NCBI RefSeq assembly: GCF_000021325.1
Contig: NC_011365.1
Location: 3,562,001-3,626,000 of the forward strand
Direction: 5' to 3'
Origin: Gluconacetobacter diazotrophicus PA1 5
GTDB taxonomy: Bacteria > Pseudomonadota > Alphaproteobacteria > Acetobacterales > Acetobacteraceae
DNA length: 64,000 nt
Shown here: piece after piece, positions 18,184 to 26,421 of the stretch
How positions within the stretch are numbered: position 1 is the first letter of the stretch
Layout of the letters: the number at the start of each line of letters is the position of its first letter
Made by a program: the position numbers and the translations under genes
Notes under the pieces: generated by a model
Told to the model about the DNA's origin: nothing
The model's database searches: none
What the model saw: the letters and a program-made list of their open reading frames with translations, nothing else

Positions 18184-18345
18184 GAGCCTGTTTGAAAATG
18201 CGCGCTGGTGGCGATCCGACGCGCGTTTCCTGCGCTCCGATGCTCATGGCCCATAAGGCCACTCCGCTTCGGTGCTCGAAAACACACGACGGGCGCGACC
18301 CTTCGGGCCGCTCTCGCTCGCCAGCCCACATTTTCAAACAGGTTC
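18184..18345. mobile_element. MITE-like element, 162 bp, with TGA target duplication
   Basis: The ends are 25-bp inverted repeats with three mismatches: left GAGCCTGTTTGAAAATG (18184 on), right the reverse complement of GAACCTGTTTGAAAATG ending at 18345. Both sides carry TGA (18181-18183 and 18346-18348). A trinucleotide TNA duplication fits IS5-family elements such as the IS1031 group common in acetic acid bacteria; that link is inference. There is no transposase, so it would depend on one elsewhere. It sits on the stop codon of the upstream permease gene and upstream of pstC. Confidence 0.78.
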
Positions 18346-18348
18346 TGA

Positions 18349-18543
18349 GCGGCTTTGGTAATCAATTGCCTGTCGCGTTTGGGCATCGCCCGACCGGAAA
18401 GCGGCCGCCGTTCGGCGATGGACGGTTGCGGGATCGGGGGGTGGTCCAGTAATGGTCGCGCGACCGCGCCGGTTGGGCGCGAACGACCCTGACGATGCGT
18501 CCGACCCGGGCGCCCTGGACCTTTTGTTTCGGCCGGAGCCCGC
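18349..18543 (+). promoter_or_regulatory. upstream region of pstC
   Basis: A 195-bp stretch without a gene. CATCGCC near 18384 and GGCGATG near 18414 form an inverted repeat. I looked for a Pho box (two CTGTCAT-like halves); only a weak half (CTGTCGC near 18370) is visible, so PhoB control is expected from the operon but not shown by the sequence. Confidence 0.3.
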
Positions 18544-19539
18544 ATGGACAATTCCGCGACGCCCCCTTCCTCGATTCTGGCCCCTTCGCCCCCGGCGGCG
18601 GAGCGCGGCGTGTGGGGCGGGGCATCGGGTGTGGCGGGTGACCGCCTGTTTGCGGGTGTGGTGCGGGCGTGCGCGCTGTCGATTCTGGTTCTGATGGGCG
18701 GCCTGGTGGCGGTTCTGGCGTGGGGCGGCGTTGCGGCGTGGTCGGCGTTTGGCCCGGGGTTTGTGTGGAGCACGGTGTGGAACCCGGTGACGGAGCATTT
18801 CGGGGCGGCGGCGCCGGTGTTCGGTTCGGTGGTGACGACGGTGCTGGCGCTGCTGTTTGCGGTGCCGCTGGCGTTCGGGATTGCGTTCTGGCTGGTGGAG
18901 ATGGCGCCGGCGGTGGTGGCGGCGCCGATCGGGATGGCGGTGCAGCTTCTGGCGGCGGTGCCGTCGATCATCTTCGGCATGTGGGGCTTCTTCGTGATCG
19001 TGCCGGTGATGGCGCGGTATGTGCAGCCGTGGGTGAACCACCACCTGGGTCCTGTTCCGGTGCTGGGGGCGGTGCTGCGCAGCGCGCCGTATGGCACCGG
19101 GCTGCTGACGGGCGGGCTGGTGCTGGCGGTGATGGTGACGCCGTTCGTGTGCGCGGTGATGCGCGACGTGTTCATGGCGATGCCGGCACAGGTGCGCGAG
19201 AGCGCGTATGGGCTGGGGGCGACGCGGTGGGAGGTGATGCGCAGCGTGACGCTGCCGTGGTCGCGCCCGGCGCTGATCGGCGGGATCATGCTGGGGATGG
19301 GCCGCGCGCTGGGCGAGACGATGGCGGTGACGTTCGTGATCGGCAACACCAACCGGATCGGCTGGTCGCTGTTCGCGCCGGGGAACACGATCGCGTCGCT
19401 GATCGCGCTGGAATTTCCCGAGAGCCCGGCGGGCAGCCTGAAGCTGTCGTCGCTGCTGGCGCTGGGGTTCATCCTGATGGTGATCTCGTTCCTGACGCTG
19501 GCGTGCTCGCGGCTGCTGCTGCGCCGGGGCGGGGTCTAG
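18544..19539 (+). CDS. pstC: phosphate ABC transporter permease PstC
   Basis: One of the two membrane subunits of the high-affinity phosphate importer. 331 residues, about six helices. The cytoplasmic loop has ESAYGLGATRWEVMRSVTLPWSRPALIGG, and GMGRALGETMAVTFVIGN matches the PstC signature around the functional Arg and Glu residues. The gene is the first of pstCAB-phoU, with pstA starting 1 bp after its stop. Third codon positions are strongly G-biased (GCG, GTG, CTG, GGG), unlike most genes here. Confidence 0.95.
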   Translation: MDNSATPPSSILAPSPPAAERGVWGGASGVAGDRLFAGVVRACALSILVLMGGLVAVLAWGGVAAWSAFGPGFVWSTVWNPVTEHFGAAAPVFGSVVTTVLALLFAVPLAFGIAFWLVEMAPAVVAAPIGMAVQLLAAVPSIIFGMWGFFVIVPVMARYVQPWVNHHLGPVPVLGAVLRSAPYGTGLLTGGLVLAVMVTPFVCAVMRDVFMAMPAQVRESAYGLGATRWEVMRSVTLPWSRPALIGGIMLGMGRALGETMAVTFVIGNTNRIGWSLFAPGNTIASLIALEFPESPAGSLKLSSLLALGFILMVISFLTLACSRLLLRRGGV

Positions 19540-19540
19540 G

Positions 19541-20446
19541 ATGGCGGGCGTGACGACGGGCATGACGGGGACGGCGGCGGCCGGGCATGGCTGGGCGCGC
19601 GGCGGGCCGCTGGCGGTGCGGCGGCGGCTGGTGGACCGGGTGGCGACGGGGCTGAGCCTGGCGGCGACGGGGATCGTGCTGGCGGCGCTGGGCTCGATCC
19701 TGCTGACGCTGCTGGTGCGGGGGCTGCCCGGGCTGTCGCCCGCGACCTTCCTGCGGGCGACGCTGCCGCCGGGTGCTGGGGGCGGGCTGGCCAACGCGAT
19801 CGTCGGCAGCCTGCTGCAGACCGGGCTGGCGGCGGCGATCGGCACGCCGGTGGGGCTGCTGACCGGGGTCTACCTGTCGGAATACAGCCAGGACGGGCGG
19901 GTGGTGAACGTGGTGCGCTTCGTGTCGGACATGATGCTGTCGGCGCCGTCGATCCTGGTCGGGCTGTTCGTGTATCTGGCGCTGGTGGCGCCGGTGGGGC
20001 ATTTCTCGGGGCTGTCGGGGGCGGTGGCGCTGGCGGTGCTGTTCGTGCCGGTGGTGGTGCGCACCACCGAGGACATGCTGCGGCTGGTGCCGCTGACGAT
20101 GCGCGAGGCGGCGTATGCGCTGGGGGCGCCGAAATGGCGGGTGGTGCTGCAGATCTGCCTGCGGGCGGCGCGGGGCGGGGTGCTGACGGGCATCCTGCTG
20201 GCGGTGGCGCGGGTGTCGGGCGAGACGGCGCCGCTGCTGTTCACGTCGCTGGGCAACATGAACTGGTCGCTGGACCTGAACGCGCCGATGGCCAGCCTGC
20301 CGGTGGCGATCTACCAGTATGCCGGGTCGGCCTATGACGACTGGGTGCAACTGGCGTGGACGGGGGCGCTGCTGGTGACGACGGGGGTGCTGGTGCTGAA
20401 CGTGCTGGTGCGGGTATGGAGCCGGCGCGCGGGCCTGGCGCGGTAG
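19541..20446 (+). CDS. pstA: phosphate ABC transporter permease PstA
   Basis: Second membrane subunit of the phosphate importer. 301 residues with about six helices. Typical stretches are [48 protein letters not shown] (EAA loop) and [18 protein letters not shown]. It sits between pstC (1 bp) and pstB (1 bp), which indicates tight translational coupling. It shares the G-ending codon bias of pstC. Confidence 0.95.
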   Translation: MAGVTTGMTGTAAAGHGWARGGPLAVRRRLVDRVATGLSLAATGIVLAALGSILLTLLVRGLPGLSPATFLRATLPPGAGGGLANAIVGSLLQTGLAAAIGTPVGLLTGVYLSEYSQDGRVVNVVRFVSDMMLSAPSILVGLFVYLALVAPVGHFSGLSGAVALAVLFVPVVVRTTEDMLRLVPLTMREAAYALGAPKWRVVLQICLRAARGGVLTGILLAVARVSGETAPLLFTSLGNMNWSLDLNAPMASLPVAIYQYAGSAYDDWVQLAWTGALLVTTGVLVLNVLVRVWSRRAGLAR

Positions 20447-20447
20447 G

Positions 20448-21278
20448 ATGGCCCAAAGGGATATCCACGAGGATGATGGCATGAGGGATACGGTGATGCA
20501 GGATGTGCCGGCGGCGGCCGCGTCGACGGCGGCGCTGGCGGTGCGGAACCTGGATTTCTGGTATGGGTCGAACCACGCGCTGAAGGACATCACGCTGGAT
20601 TTCCCGGCGCGGCGGGTGACCGGGATGATCGGCCCGTCGGGCTGCGGCAAGTCGACGCTGCTGCGGGTGCTGAACCGGATGTATGATTTGTATCCGGGGC
20701 AGCGGGCGACGGGCGAGGTGATGTTCGACGGGCGGAACATCCTGTCGTCGGACCTGGACCTGAACGTGCTGCGGGCGCGGGTGGGGATGGTGTTCCAGAA
20801 GCCGACGCCGTTTCCGATGTCGATCTACGAGAACATCGCCTTCGGGGTGCGGCTGCACGACCGGCTGACGCGGGTGGAGATGGACGAGCGGGTGGAGGAC
20901 GTGCTGCGGCGGGTGGCGCTGTGGGGCGAGGTGAAGGACCGGCTGGGGGCGTCGGCGCTGGCGCTGTCGGGCGGGCAGCAGCAGCGGCTGTGCATCGCGC
21001 GGACCATCGCGACCCGGCCGGAGGTGATCCTGCTGGACGAGCCGACCAGCGCGCTGGACCCGATTTCCACCGCGCGGATCGAGGAGCTGCTGGACGAGCT
21101 GAAGGGCGAGTTCACGATCGCGATCGTGACGCACAACATGCAGCAGGCGGCGCGCTGCGCCGACCGGGTGGCGTTCTTCTACATGGGCGAACTGGTCGAG
21201 GTGGACAACGCCGACCGCATGTTCACCGCCCCGCGCGAACGCCGCACCCAGGATTACATCACCGGCCGCTTCGGCTGA
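20448..21278 (+). CDS. pstB: phosphate ABC transporter ATP-binding protein PstB
   Basis: ATPase of the phosphate importer. 276 residues with Walker [10 protein letters not shown], the PstB-specific NRMYDL and [16 protein letters not shown], signature [10 protein letters not shown], and Walker [14 protein letters not shown]. The N-terminus is about 25 residues longer than in E. coli; an internal ATG at 20481 is an alternative start. The G-ending codon bias holds through most of the gene and changes to C-ending codons in its last ~30 codons. Confidence 0.95.
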   Translation: MAQRDIHEDDGMRDTVMQDVPAAAASTAALAVRNLDFWYGSNHALKDITLDFPARRVTGMIGPSGCGKSTLLRVLNRMYDLYPGQRATGEVMFDGRNILSSDLDLNVLRARVGMVFQKPTPFPMSIYENIAFGVRLHDRLTRVEMDERVEDVLRRVALWGEVKDRLGASALALSGGQQQRLCIARTIATRPEVILLDEPTSALDPISTARIEELLDELKGEFTIAIVTHNMQQAARCADRVAFFYMGELVEVDNADRMFTAPRERRTQDYITGRFG

Positions 21279-21303
21279 CACGGACTGACAGACAGGGGGC
21301 AGC

Positions 21304-22005
21304 ATGGGCAAGGAACAGGCGCATACCGTCAAGAGCTACGAGCAGGAGCTGACCCAACTGCGTGGGATGACGACCGCCATGGGCCGTCTCGTCGAGCGGC
21401 AGACCGGGCTTGCGATCGACGCGATCGTCGAGGCCGACATCCACGCGGCGCACGAGGCCCAGGCCCTCGACCCGCAGGTCGATGCGCTGGAGCGCGATGT
21501 CGAGGCGCTGGCGATCCGGCTGCTGGCGCTGCGCGCGCCGATGGCGGGCGACCTGCGCGAGATCGTGTCGGCCCTGAAGATCACCGGCGACCTGGAGCGC
21601 ATCGGCGATTCCGCCGCCAGCATCGCCAAGCGGTCGCTGAAGGTGGAGGCCGCCCCGGTCGACGTGCCGACCGGCGGCCTGCGCGGCATGGGGCGGCTGG
21701 TGCAGGAGAACCTGCGCCGCGCCATCGACGCGATGAGCGGCCAGGACAGCGCGGGCGCGGTCGAGGTCTGGCAGTCCGACGCGGCGGTGGACGAGCTGTA
21801 CACCGCCATGTTCCGCGAACTGGTGACCTACATGATGGAGGACCCGCGTACCATCCGGTCCTGTACCCACCTGCTGTTCATCGCCAAGAACCTGGAGCGG
21901 ATCGGTGACCACGCGACCAATATCGCCGAGCGCGTCTATTACGCCGCGACCGGCGAAATGCTGCCGGCGGAGCGTCCGCGCGGCGGTGGAACTGTATCGC
22001 GATAG
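21304..22005 (+). CDS. phoU: phosphate signalling protein PhoU
   Basis: Cytoplasmic modulator that links the Pst transporter to the PhoR/PhoB two-component system and keeps it off when phosphate is plentiful. 233 residues with the two PhoU repeats; the metal-binding E-x-x-x-D motifs appear as ITGDLERIGDSAASIAKR and KNLERIGDHATNIAERV. It follows pstB by 25 bp, the usual pst operon order. Codon use is like the general genome, not like pstCAB. Confidence 0.95.
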   Translation: MGKEQAHTVKSYEQELTQLRGMTTAMGRLVERQTGLAIDAIVEADIHAAHEAQALDPQVDALERDVEALAIRLLALRAPMAGDLREIVSALKITGDLERIGDSAASIAKRSLKVEAAPVDVPTGGLRGMGRLVQENLRRAIDAMSGQDSAGAVEVWQSDAAVDELYTAMFRELVTYMMEDPRTIRSCTHLLFIAKNLERIGDHATNIAERVYYAATGEMLPAERPRGGGTVSR

Positions 22006-22103
22006 ATTTGCCATGCTGTAACATGGGGGCGGCCATGCTTACATTTCGTAGCATATTCGCCCGATTTCGGAACGCGCGTCCGTGGTTACATTCCCGAGGT
22101 CAG

Positions 22104-22123
22104 TCCGGAATCGCGATTCCGGA
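22104..22123. promoter_or_regulatory. perfect 20-bp palindrome, candidate operator
   Basis: The sequence TCCGGAATCGCGATTCCGGA equals its own reverse complement over all 20 bases. It lies 25 bp upstream of the ATG of the LTXXQ-family gene, in the 143-bp gap after phoU. A dimeric repressor or activator site is the simplest reading; the regulator is unknown. Confidence 0.55.
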
Positions 22124-22148
22124 TCGGGGAATGAAAGAGGCTCAGATA

Positions 22149-22658
22149 ATGTTCAAGAAGACGATCATGGCCGTGACGGTGCTGGCGGGCCTGTCCGGTA
22201 CCGCCGCGATGGCACAGGATGCGCCGCCGCCGGATGGCGGCATGCACGGGGAATGGGGCCATCATGGTCCCCATGGCGGCATGCACGGCGATATGGGGTT
22301 CCTGGCCGGGCTGAATCTGACGCCGGCGCAGCACAAGCAGTTGCATGCGATCTTCGCGGCCGCGCACAAGGACCACAAGGGCGACTGGCAGCAGTTTCAC
22401 GGCCTGCACCAGCAGATCGAGGAGCTTCTGCTGACGCCCGGCCCGGTCGACCGCGCGAAGCTGACGGCGCTGACGCAGCAGATCGACGCCGCGCATCAGG
22501 CGGAAGCCGCCGAGCGGCTGGATATCGCGGTGAAGATTCATGACATCCTGACGCCCGCGCAGCTTGCCCAGGCCAAGGAGCGTGCGGACAAGATCCACGC
22601 CCTGCACGAGCAGATGCGCGCGCTGATGAAGCCGGACCAGGGCCCGGACGGGAAGTAG
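22149..22658 (+). CDS. periplasmic Spy/CpxP-like LTXXQ protein, His-rich
   Basis: 169 residues with a signal peptide (MFKKTIMAVTVLAGLSGTAAMA, cleavage after AMA). The mature N-terminus is rich in Gly, His and Met (HGEWGHHGPHGGMHGDMGF). Two LTxxQ motifs follow, LTPAQHKQ near residue 58 and LTPAQLAQ near residue 140, the hallmark of Spy/CpxP periplasmic chaperones, with an all-helical charged body between. By analogy it would protect envelope proteins or buffer metal stress. ATG 22149 has GAAAGAGG upstream. Confidence 0.85.
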   Translation: MFKKTIMAVTVLAGLSGTAAMAQDAPPPDGGMHGEWGHHGPHGGMHGDMGFLAGLNLTPAQHKQLHAIFAAAHKDHKGDWQQFHGLHQQIEELLLTPGPVDRAKLTALTQQIDAAHQAEAAERLDIAVKIHDILTPAQLAQAKERADKIHALHEQMRALMKPDQGPDGK

Positions 22659-22706
22659 TAAGCCCGTCCCGGTCCTGGTCGCTCCGGCCCGGGGCCGGCG
22701 AAATCG

Positions 22707-22735
22707 TTGACAGGTGATGGGGAGGCGCGTAAAGC
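22707..22735 (+). promoter_or_regulatory. candidate promoter of ffh
   Basis: TTGACA at 22707-22712 matches the -35 consensus exactly; TAAAGC at 22730-22735 is a fair -10 at 17-bp spacing. It overlaps the hairpin at 22719-22741, so one of the two readings is probably wrong. Confidence 0.4.
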
Positions 22736-22741
22736 CTCCCC
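22719..22741. other. GC-rich hairpin upstream of ffh
   Basis: GGGGAGGC (22719-22726) and GCCTCCCC (22734-22741) form a perfect 8-bp stem with a 7-base loop. No T-run follows, so it is not a clear terminator. Confidence 0.5.
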
Positions 22742-22752
22742 CGAATCAGGAA

Positions 22753-22782
22753 CGCCACTCCGCGAAGACTCGCGCAGTGGCG
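22753..22782 (+). other. second hairpin in the ffh leader
   Basis: CGCCACT pairs with AGTGGCG and, after one mismatch, CGCGA with TCGCG around a 4-base loop. It ends 25 bp before the ffh start and could be part of a structured 5' UTR. An RNA motif upstream of ffh genes has been described in the RNA-family literature; I cannot confirm a match. Confidence 0.45.
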
Positions 22783-22807
22783 CGACTTCTTTTGGGGTGA
22801 ATGTCTT

Positions 22808-24193
22808 TTGTTCGAGACGCTGTCAGGCAAGCTCTCCGGTGTGTTCGATGGCCTCGCCAAGCGCGGCGCGCTGTCCGAGGCCGATGTGGCCGAGGCGATG
22901 CGCGAAGTGCGCCTGGCGATGCTGGACGCCGACGTGGCGCTGCCCGTCGTCAAGGATTTCGTCGCCAAGGTCCGCGAACGTGCCGTGGGGCACGAGGTGC
23001 TGGGCAGCATCTCGCCCGGCCAGGCTGTCGCCAAGATCGTCAATGACGCGCTGATCGACGCGCTGGGCGGGGCGGGTGCCGTTCCGCTGAACCTGAACGC
23101 CGTCCCGCCCGTGCCGATCCTGATGGTCGGCCTGCAGGGATCGGGCAAGACCACGACGTCGGGCAAGATCGCCCTGCGCCTGGCGACGCGCGAGCGCAAG
23201 CGGGTGCTGCTGGCCAGCCTGGACACCCAGCGCCCGGCCGCGCAGCTTCAGTTGCAGCAACTGGCCGAACGCGCGGGCGTCGCGTCCCTGCCGATCGTGC
23301 CGGGCCAGACCCCGGTCGAGATCGCGCGGCGGGCGATGGATACCGGCCGGCGCGAAGGCTATGACGTCGTCATCCTCGATACCGCCGGCCGCCTGTCGAT
23401 CGACGAGGCCCTGATGGACGAGGTGCGGGCGATCCGCACCGAGACCACGCCGGCCGAAACCCTGCTGGTCGTCGATGCGATGACCGGCCAGGATGCGGTC
23501 AACACCGCCCGTGCGTTCAACGAGGCCGTGGGCGTGACCGGCGTGGTGATGACCCGCATGGACGGTGACGCCCGCGGCGGCGCTGCGCTGTCGATGCGCG
23601 CGATGACCGGCGCGCCGATCAAGCTGACCGGTTCGGGCGAGAAGCTGGACGCGCTGGAGGAATTCCACCCCGAACGCGTCGCCGGCCGCATCCTGGGGCT
23701 GGGCGACATCGCCGGCCTGGTCGAGAAGGCCGCCGACACCCTGGATCATGAAGAGAGCGAGAAACTCGCCCTCAAGATGATGAAGGGCCAGTTCGACCTG
23801 GACGACTACGCGGCCCAGATCCGCCAGATCGCCAAAATGGGGTCGCTGTCGGGCATTCTCGACATGCTGCCCGGCATGGGCAAGATCAAGCAGGCGATGG
23901 GCGACAAGGACCTGGATACCTCGGTCCTGAAGCGGCACCAGGCCATCATTTCATCCATGACCCGGGCGGAGCGCAAGACGCCCGCCATCATCAAGGCGTC
24001 GCGCAAGAAGCGCATCGCCGCCGGGTCGGGAACCAGCGTTCAGGACGTCAACCGGCTGCTGAAGCAGTTCGATGACATGTCCACGATGATGAAGCGGATC
24101 AACAAGCTCGGCATGAAGGGACTCATGCGCCAGGGAATGTCCGCTCTCATGCCCAAGGGGGCGAAGCCGCCCGGCGGCCGTCCGTTCGGATGA
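22808..24193 (+). CDS. ffh: signal recognition particle protein Ffh
   Basis: GTPase of the SRP that, with 4.5S RNA, targets nascent membrane proteins to FtsY and SecYEG. 461 residues: N domain 1-~90, G domain with [15 protein letters not shown] (G1), [17 protein letters not shown] (G3) and [10 protein letters not shown] (G4), and a methionine-rich M domain from ~320 with [10 protein letters not shown] and the C-terminal [14 protein letters not shown]. The only start that gives the full N domain is TTG at 22808. rpsP follows, as in many proteobacteria. Confidence 0.97.
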   Translation: MFETLSGKLSGVFDGLAKRGALSEADVAEAMREVRLAMLDADVALPVVKDFVAKVRERAVGHEVLGSISPGQAVAKIVNDALIDALGGAGAVPLNLNAVPPVPILMVGLQGSGKTTTSGKIALRLATRERKRVLLASLDTQRPAAQLQLQQLAERAGVASLPIVPGQTPVEIARRAMDTGRREGYDVVILDTAGRLSIDEALMDEVRAIRTETTPAETLLVVDAMTGQDAVNTARAFNEAVGVTGVVMTRMDGDARGGAALSMRAMTGAPIKLTGSGEKLDALEEFHPERVAGRILGLGDIAGLVEKAADTLDHEESEKLALKMMKGQFDLDDYAAQIRQIAKMGSLSGILDMLPGMGKIKQAMGDKDLDTSVLKRHQAIISSMTRAERKTPAIIKASRKKRIAAGSGTSVQDVNRLLKQFDDMSTMMKRINKLGMKGLMRQGMSALMPKGAKPPGGRPFG

Positions 24194-24257
24194 ACGGCCC
24201 GCCGCTTTTGCTTCGCCTTTGTCCGCATTCAGAATTTCACTTCGGAGAATCGTCTCA

Positions 24258-24599
24258 ATGAGCCTCAAGATCCGCCTTGCCCGCGCCGGTGCGAAGAAGC
24301 GTCCGTACTATCACATCGTGATCGCCGACAGCCGTTCGCCCCGCGATGGCCGCTTCATCGAGAAGGTGGGCGCCTACAACCCGATGCTGCCGTCCGACCA
24401 CGCCGACCGCGTGCGCCTGGTGAACGAGCGCATCACCCACTGGCTGTCGCAGGGCGCGCTGCCGACCGACCGCGTCGCCCGCTTCCTGGGCAATGCCGGC
24501 CTGGCGCCGAAGCCCGCCTACACCGAACAGCCGAAGAAGTCGGCGCCGAAGAAGCGCGCGCAGGAGCGTGCGGCCGCCGCCGCCGCTGCCGCGGCCTGA
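24258..24599 (+). CDS. rpsP: 30S ribosomal protein S16
   Basis: 113 residues starting [20 protein letters not shown], the canonical S16 start. The C-terminus is extended by a Lys/Ala tail ending in nine alanines, common in high-GC alphaproteobacteria. ATG 24258 has CGGAG upstream. First gene of rpsP-rimM-trmD-rplS. Confidence 0.97.
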   Translation: MSLKIRLARAGAKKRPYYHIVIADSRSPRDGRFIEKVGAYNPMLPSDHADRVRLVNERITHWLSQGALPTDRVARFLGNAGLAPKPAYTEQPKKSAPKKRAQERAAAAAAAAA

Positions 24600-24636
24600 T
24601 TCGGACGCGCGGACAGGATCACAGGCAGGCTGAACG

Positions 24637-25203
24637 GTGGATCGCGAGCGTATCCTGATGGGTGTGGTGGGACGTCCGCATGGCGTGCGGGGGCTGGTGC
24701 GCGTGCACAGCTACGCCGCCGTGCCGGAGGACCTGACCGCCTATGGGGCGCTGATCGACGAGCACGGACAGGTCTGGAGCCTGCGCTGGCGGGGTGACGG
24801 CATTGCCGAGCTGCGCGACGCGGCGGGGCAGGCCCTGTCGGGCCGCGACGCCGCGCAGGCAATGGTCAACCGGCGCCTCTATGTCGCGCGGACCAGCCTG
24901 CCGGAGCCCGATCAGGACGAATTCTACTTCACCGACCTGATCGGCATGGATGTCCGCGCCCAGGGCACCGACGCGCCGCTGGGCCGCGTGCTGGTCGTCC
25001 ATGATTACGGCGCGGGGGTCAGCCTGGAACTCGGTGGCCAGGGGCATGCACCCCTGATCCTGCCGTTCACCCGGGCGTGCTTTCCGGTGGTCGACGTCGC
25101 CGCCGGCCGGATCGAGGCGGTCCTGCCGGACGAGATCGAGGTGCAGGGCGACCTGTCCGACAAGGGCGAGGTCGAGGTTTCGGCAACCGGGGGTGCGTCA
25201 TGA
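24637..25203 (+). CDS. rimM: 16S rRNA processing protein RimM
   Basis: Assembly factor for the 30S head that binds S19. 188 residues: N-terminal RimM barrel with [19 protein letters not shown] and a C-terminal PRC-barrel with [13 protein letters not shown] and [22 protein letters not shown]. Starts with GTG at 24637. The stop overlaps the trmD start by 4 bp (ATGA). Confidence 0.95.
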
Positions 25204-25913
25204 CCTGGCGGGCCACCGTGCTGACCCTGTTCCCCGACATGTTCCCCGGCCCGCTGGGCCAGTCGCTGGCCGGCCGTGCGCTGGAAGGCGGCCTGTGGTC
25301 GGTCGAGGCACGGAACCTGCGCGAGTACGGGCTGGGGCGGCATCGCGTCGTGGACGACACGCCGTTCGGGGGCGGGGCCGGCATGGTCATGCGTCCCGAT
25401 GTGGTGTCGGCCGCGATCCGCGACGTGGCGCCGGCCGGGCGTCCGCTGGTCTATCCCACGCCGCGCGGCCGCCCGCTGCGCCAGGACGACGTGCGCCGCT
25501 ATGCCGGCGGCCCGGGCCTGGTCGTGCTGTGCGGCCGGTACGAGGGGGTGGACGAACGGGCGCTGGAGGCCTGCGGTGCCGAACAGGTCTCGATCGGCGA
25601 CTACGTCCTGTCGGGGGGGGAGATGGCGGCCCTGGTGCTGCTGGATTCCTGCGTCCGGCTGATCCCGGGGGTCATGGGCTCCGACGCCAGCGGCACGGAG
25701 GAAAGCTTTTCCGACGGGCTGCTGGAATATCCGCACTACACCAAGCCGGCGAGCTGGGAAGGGCGCGACGTGCCCGACATCCTGCTGTCCGGCCACCACG
25801 CCGCCATCGCCGGATGGCGGCAGACTGAATCCGAGACGGCGACCCGGACCCGTCGGCCCGACCTGTGGGCCGCACATCTGGAGCGCACCGGCTGCACTGA
25901 CAGACAGTTTTGA
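25200..25913 (+). CDS. trmD: tRNA (guanine37-N1)-methyltransferase
   Basis: SPOUT-class enzyme making m1G37 in tRNAs, which prevents frameshifts. 237 residues with [33 protein letters not shown], the knot-forming [11 protein letters not shown] and [11 protein letters not shown], and [14 protein letters not shown] 25200 overlaps the rimM stop. Confidence 0.97.
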
Positions 25914-25929
25914 AACGAGGGACTCGATC

Positions 25930-26310
25930 ATGAACATTATCCAGCAGTATGAGGCCGACGAGATCGCGCGCCTTTCCGCCGCCCGCGAAGTGCCGGAATT
26001 CGGCCCCGGCGACACGGTCCGCGTGTCCGTCCGCGTCGTCGAGGGCGAGCGCAAGCGTATCCAGGCCTACGAGGGCGTGGTGATCGCGCGGTCGAACAAG
26101 GGGCTGAACAGCAACTTCACCGTCCGCAAGATCTCGAATGGCGAAGGCGTCGAGCGCGTGTTCCCGCTCTATGCCCCCACGATCGCCGAGATCAAGGTCG
26201 TGCGTCGCGGTGCCGTCCGTCGCGCGAAGCTGTATTATCTGCGTGGCCGTCGCGGCAAGTCGGCCCGTATCGCCGAGCGCGCGCGTGAGACGGTGTCGGC
26301 CGAGGCCTGA
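25930..26310 (+). CDS. rplS: 50S ribosomal protein L19
   Basis: 126 residues with the L19 core [32 protein letters not shown] and [18 protein letters not shown]. It lies 16 bp after trmD. The C-terminal [11 protein letters not shown] extension is usual in alphaproteobacteria. Confidence 0.97.
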   Translation: MNIIQQYEADEIARLSAAREVPEFGPGDTVRVSVRVVEGERKRIQAYEGVVIARSNKGLNSNFTVRKISNGEGVERVFPLYAPTIAEIKVVRRGAVRRAKLYYLRGRRGKSARIAERARETVSAEA

Positions 26311-26351
26311 GCCTCTCCGCCCGCGACGCGGACAGGACCGGGTTCGTCGCT

Positions 26352-26380
26352 CCGCCATTCGTCCCCGTGACGGATGGCGG
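26352..26380 (+). other. hairpin between rplS and leuC
   Basis: CCGCCATTCGTC (26352-26363) pairs with GACGGATGGCGG (26369-26380), 12 bp including one G-T pair, with a 5-base loop. No T-run follows on the plus strand. It may punctuate the transcript between the ribosomal and leucine genes. Confidence 0.4.
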
Positions 26381-26421
26381 CGCTGGCGTATCCGATGACG
26401 AAGAGAAAGGAAGAAAGACCG

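Noticed and set aside
18349-18543. Pho box upstream of pstC
   Set aside because: Only one weak half-site; two direct CTGTCAT-like halves at the right spacing are absent.
17517-19845. Overlapping minus-strand open frames across the MITE, pstC and pstA
   Set aside because: Low-complexity Arg/His/Pro-rich translation; the G-ending codon bias of pstCA removes stops from the opposite strand.
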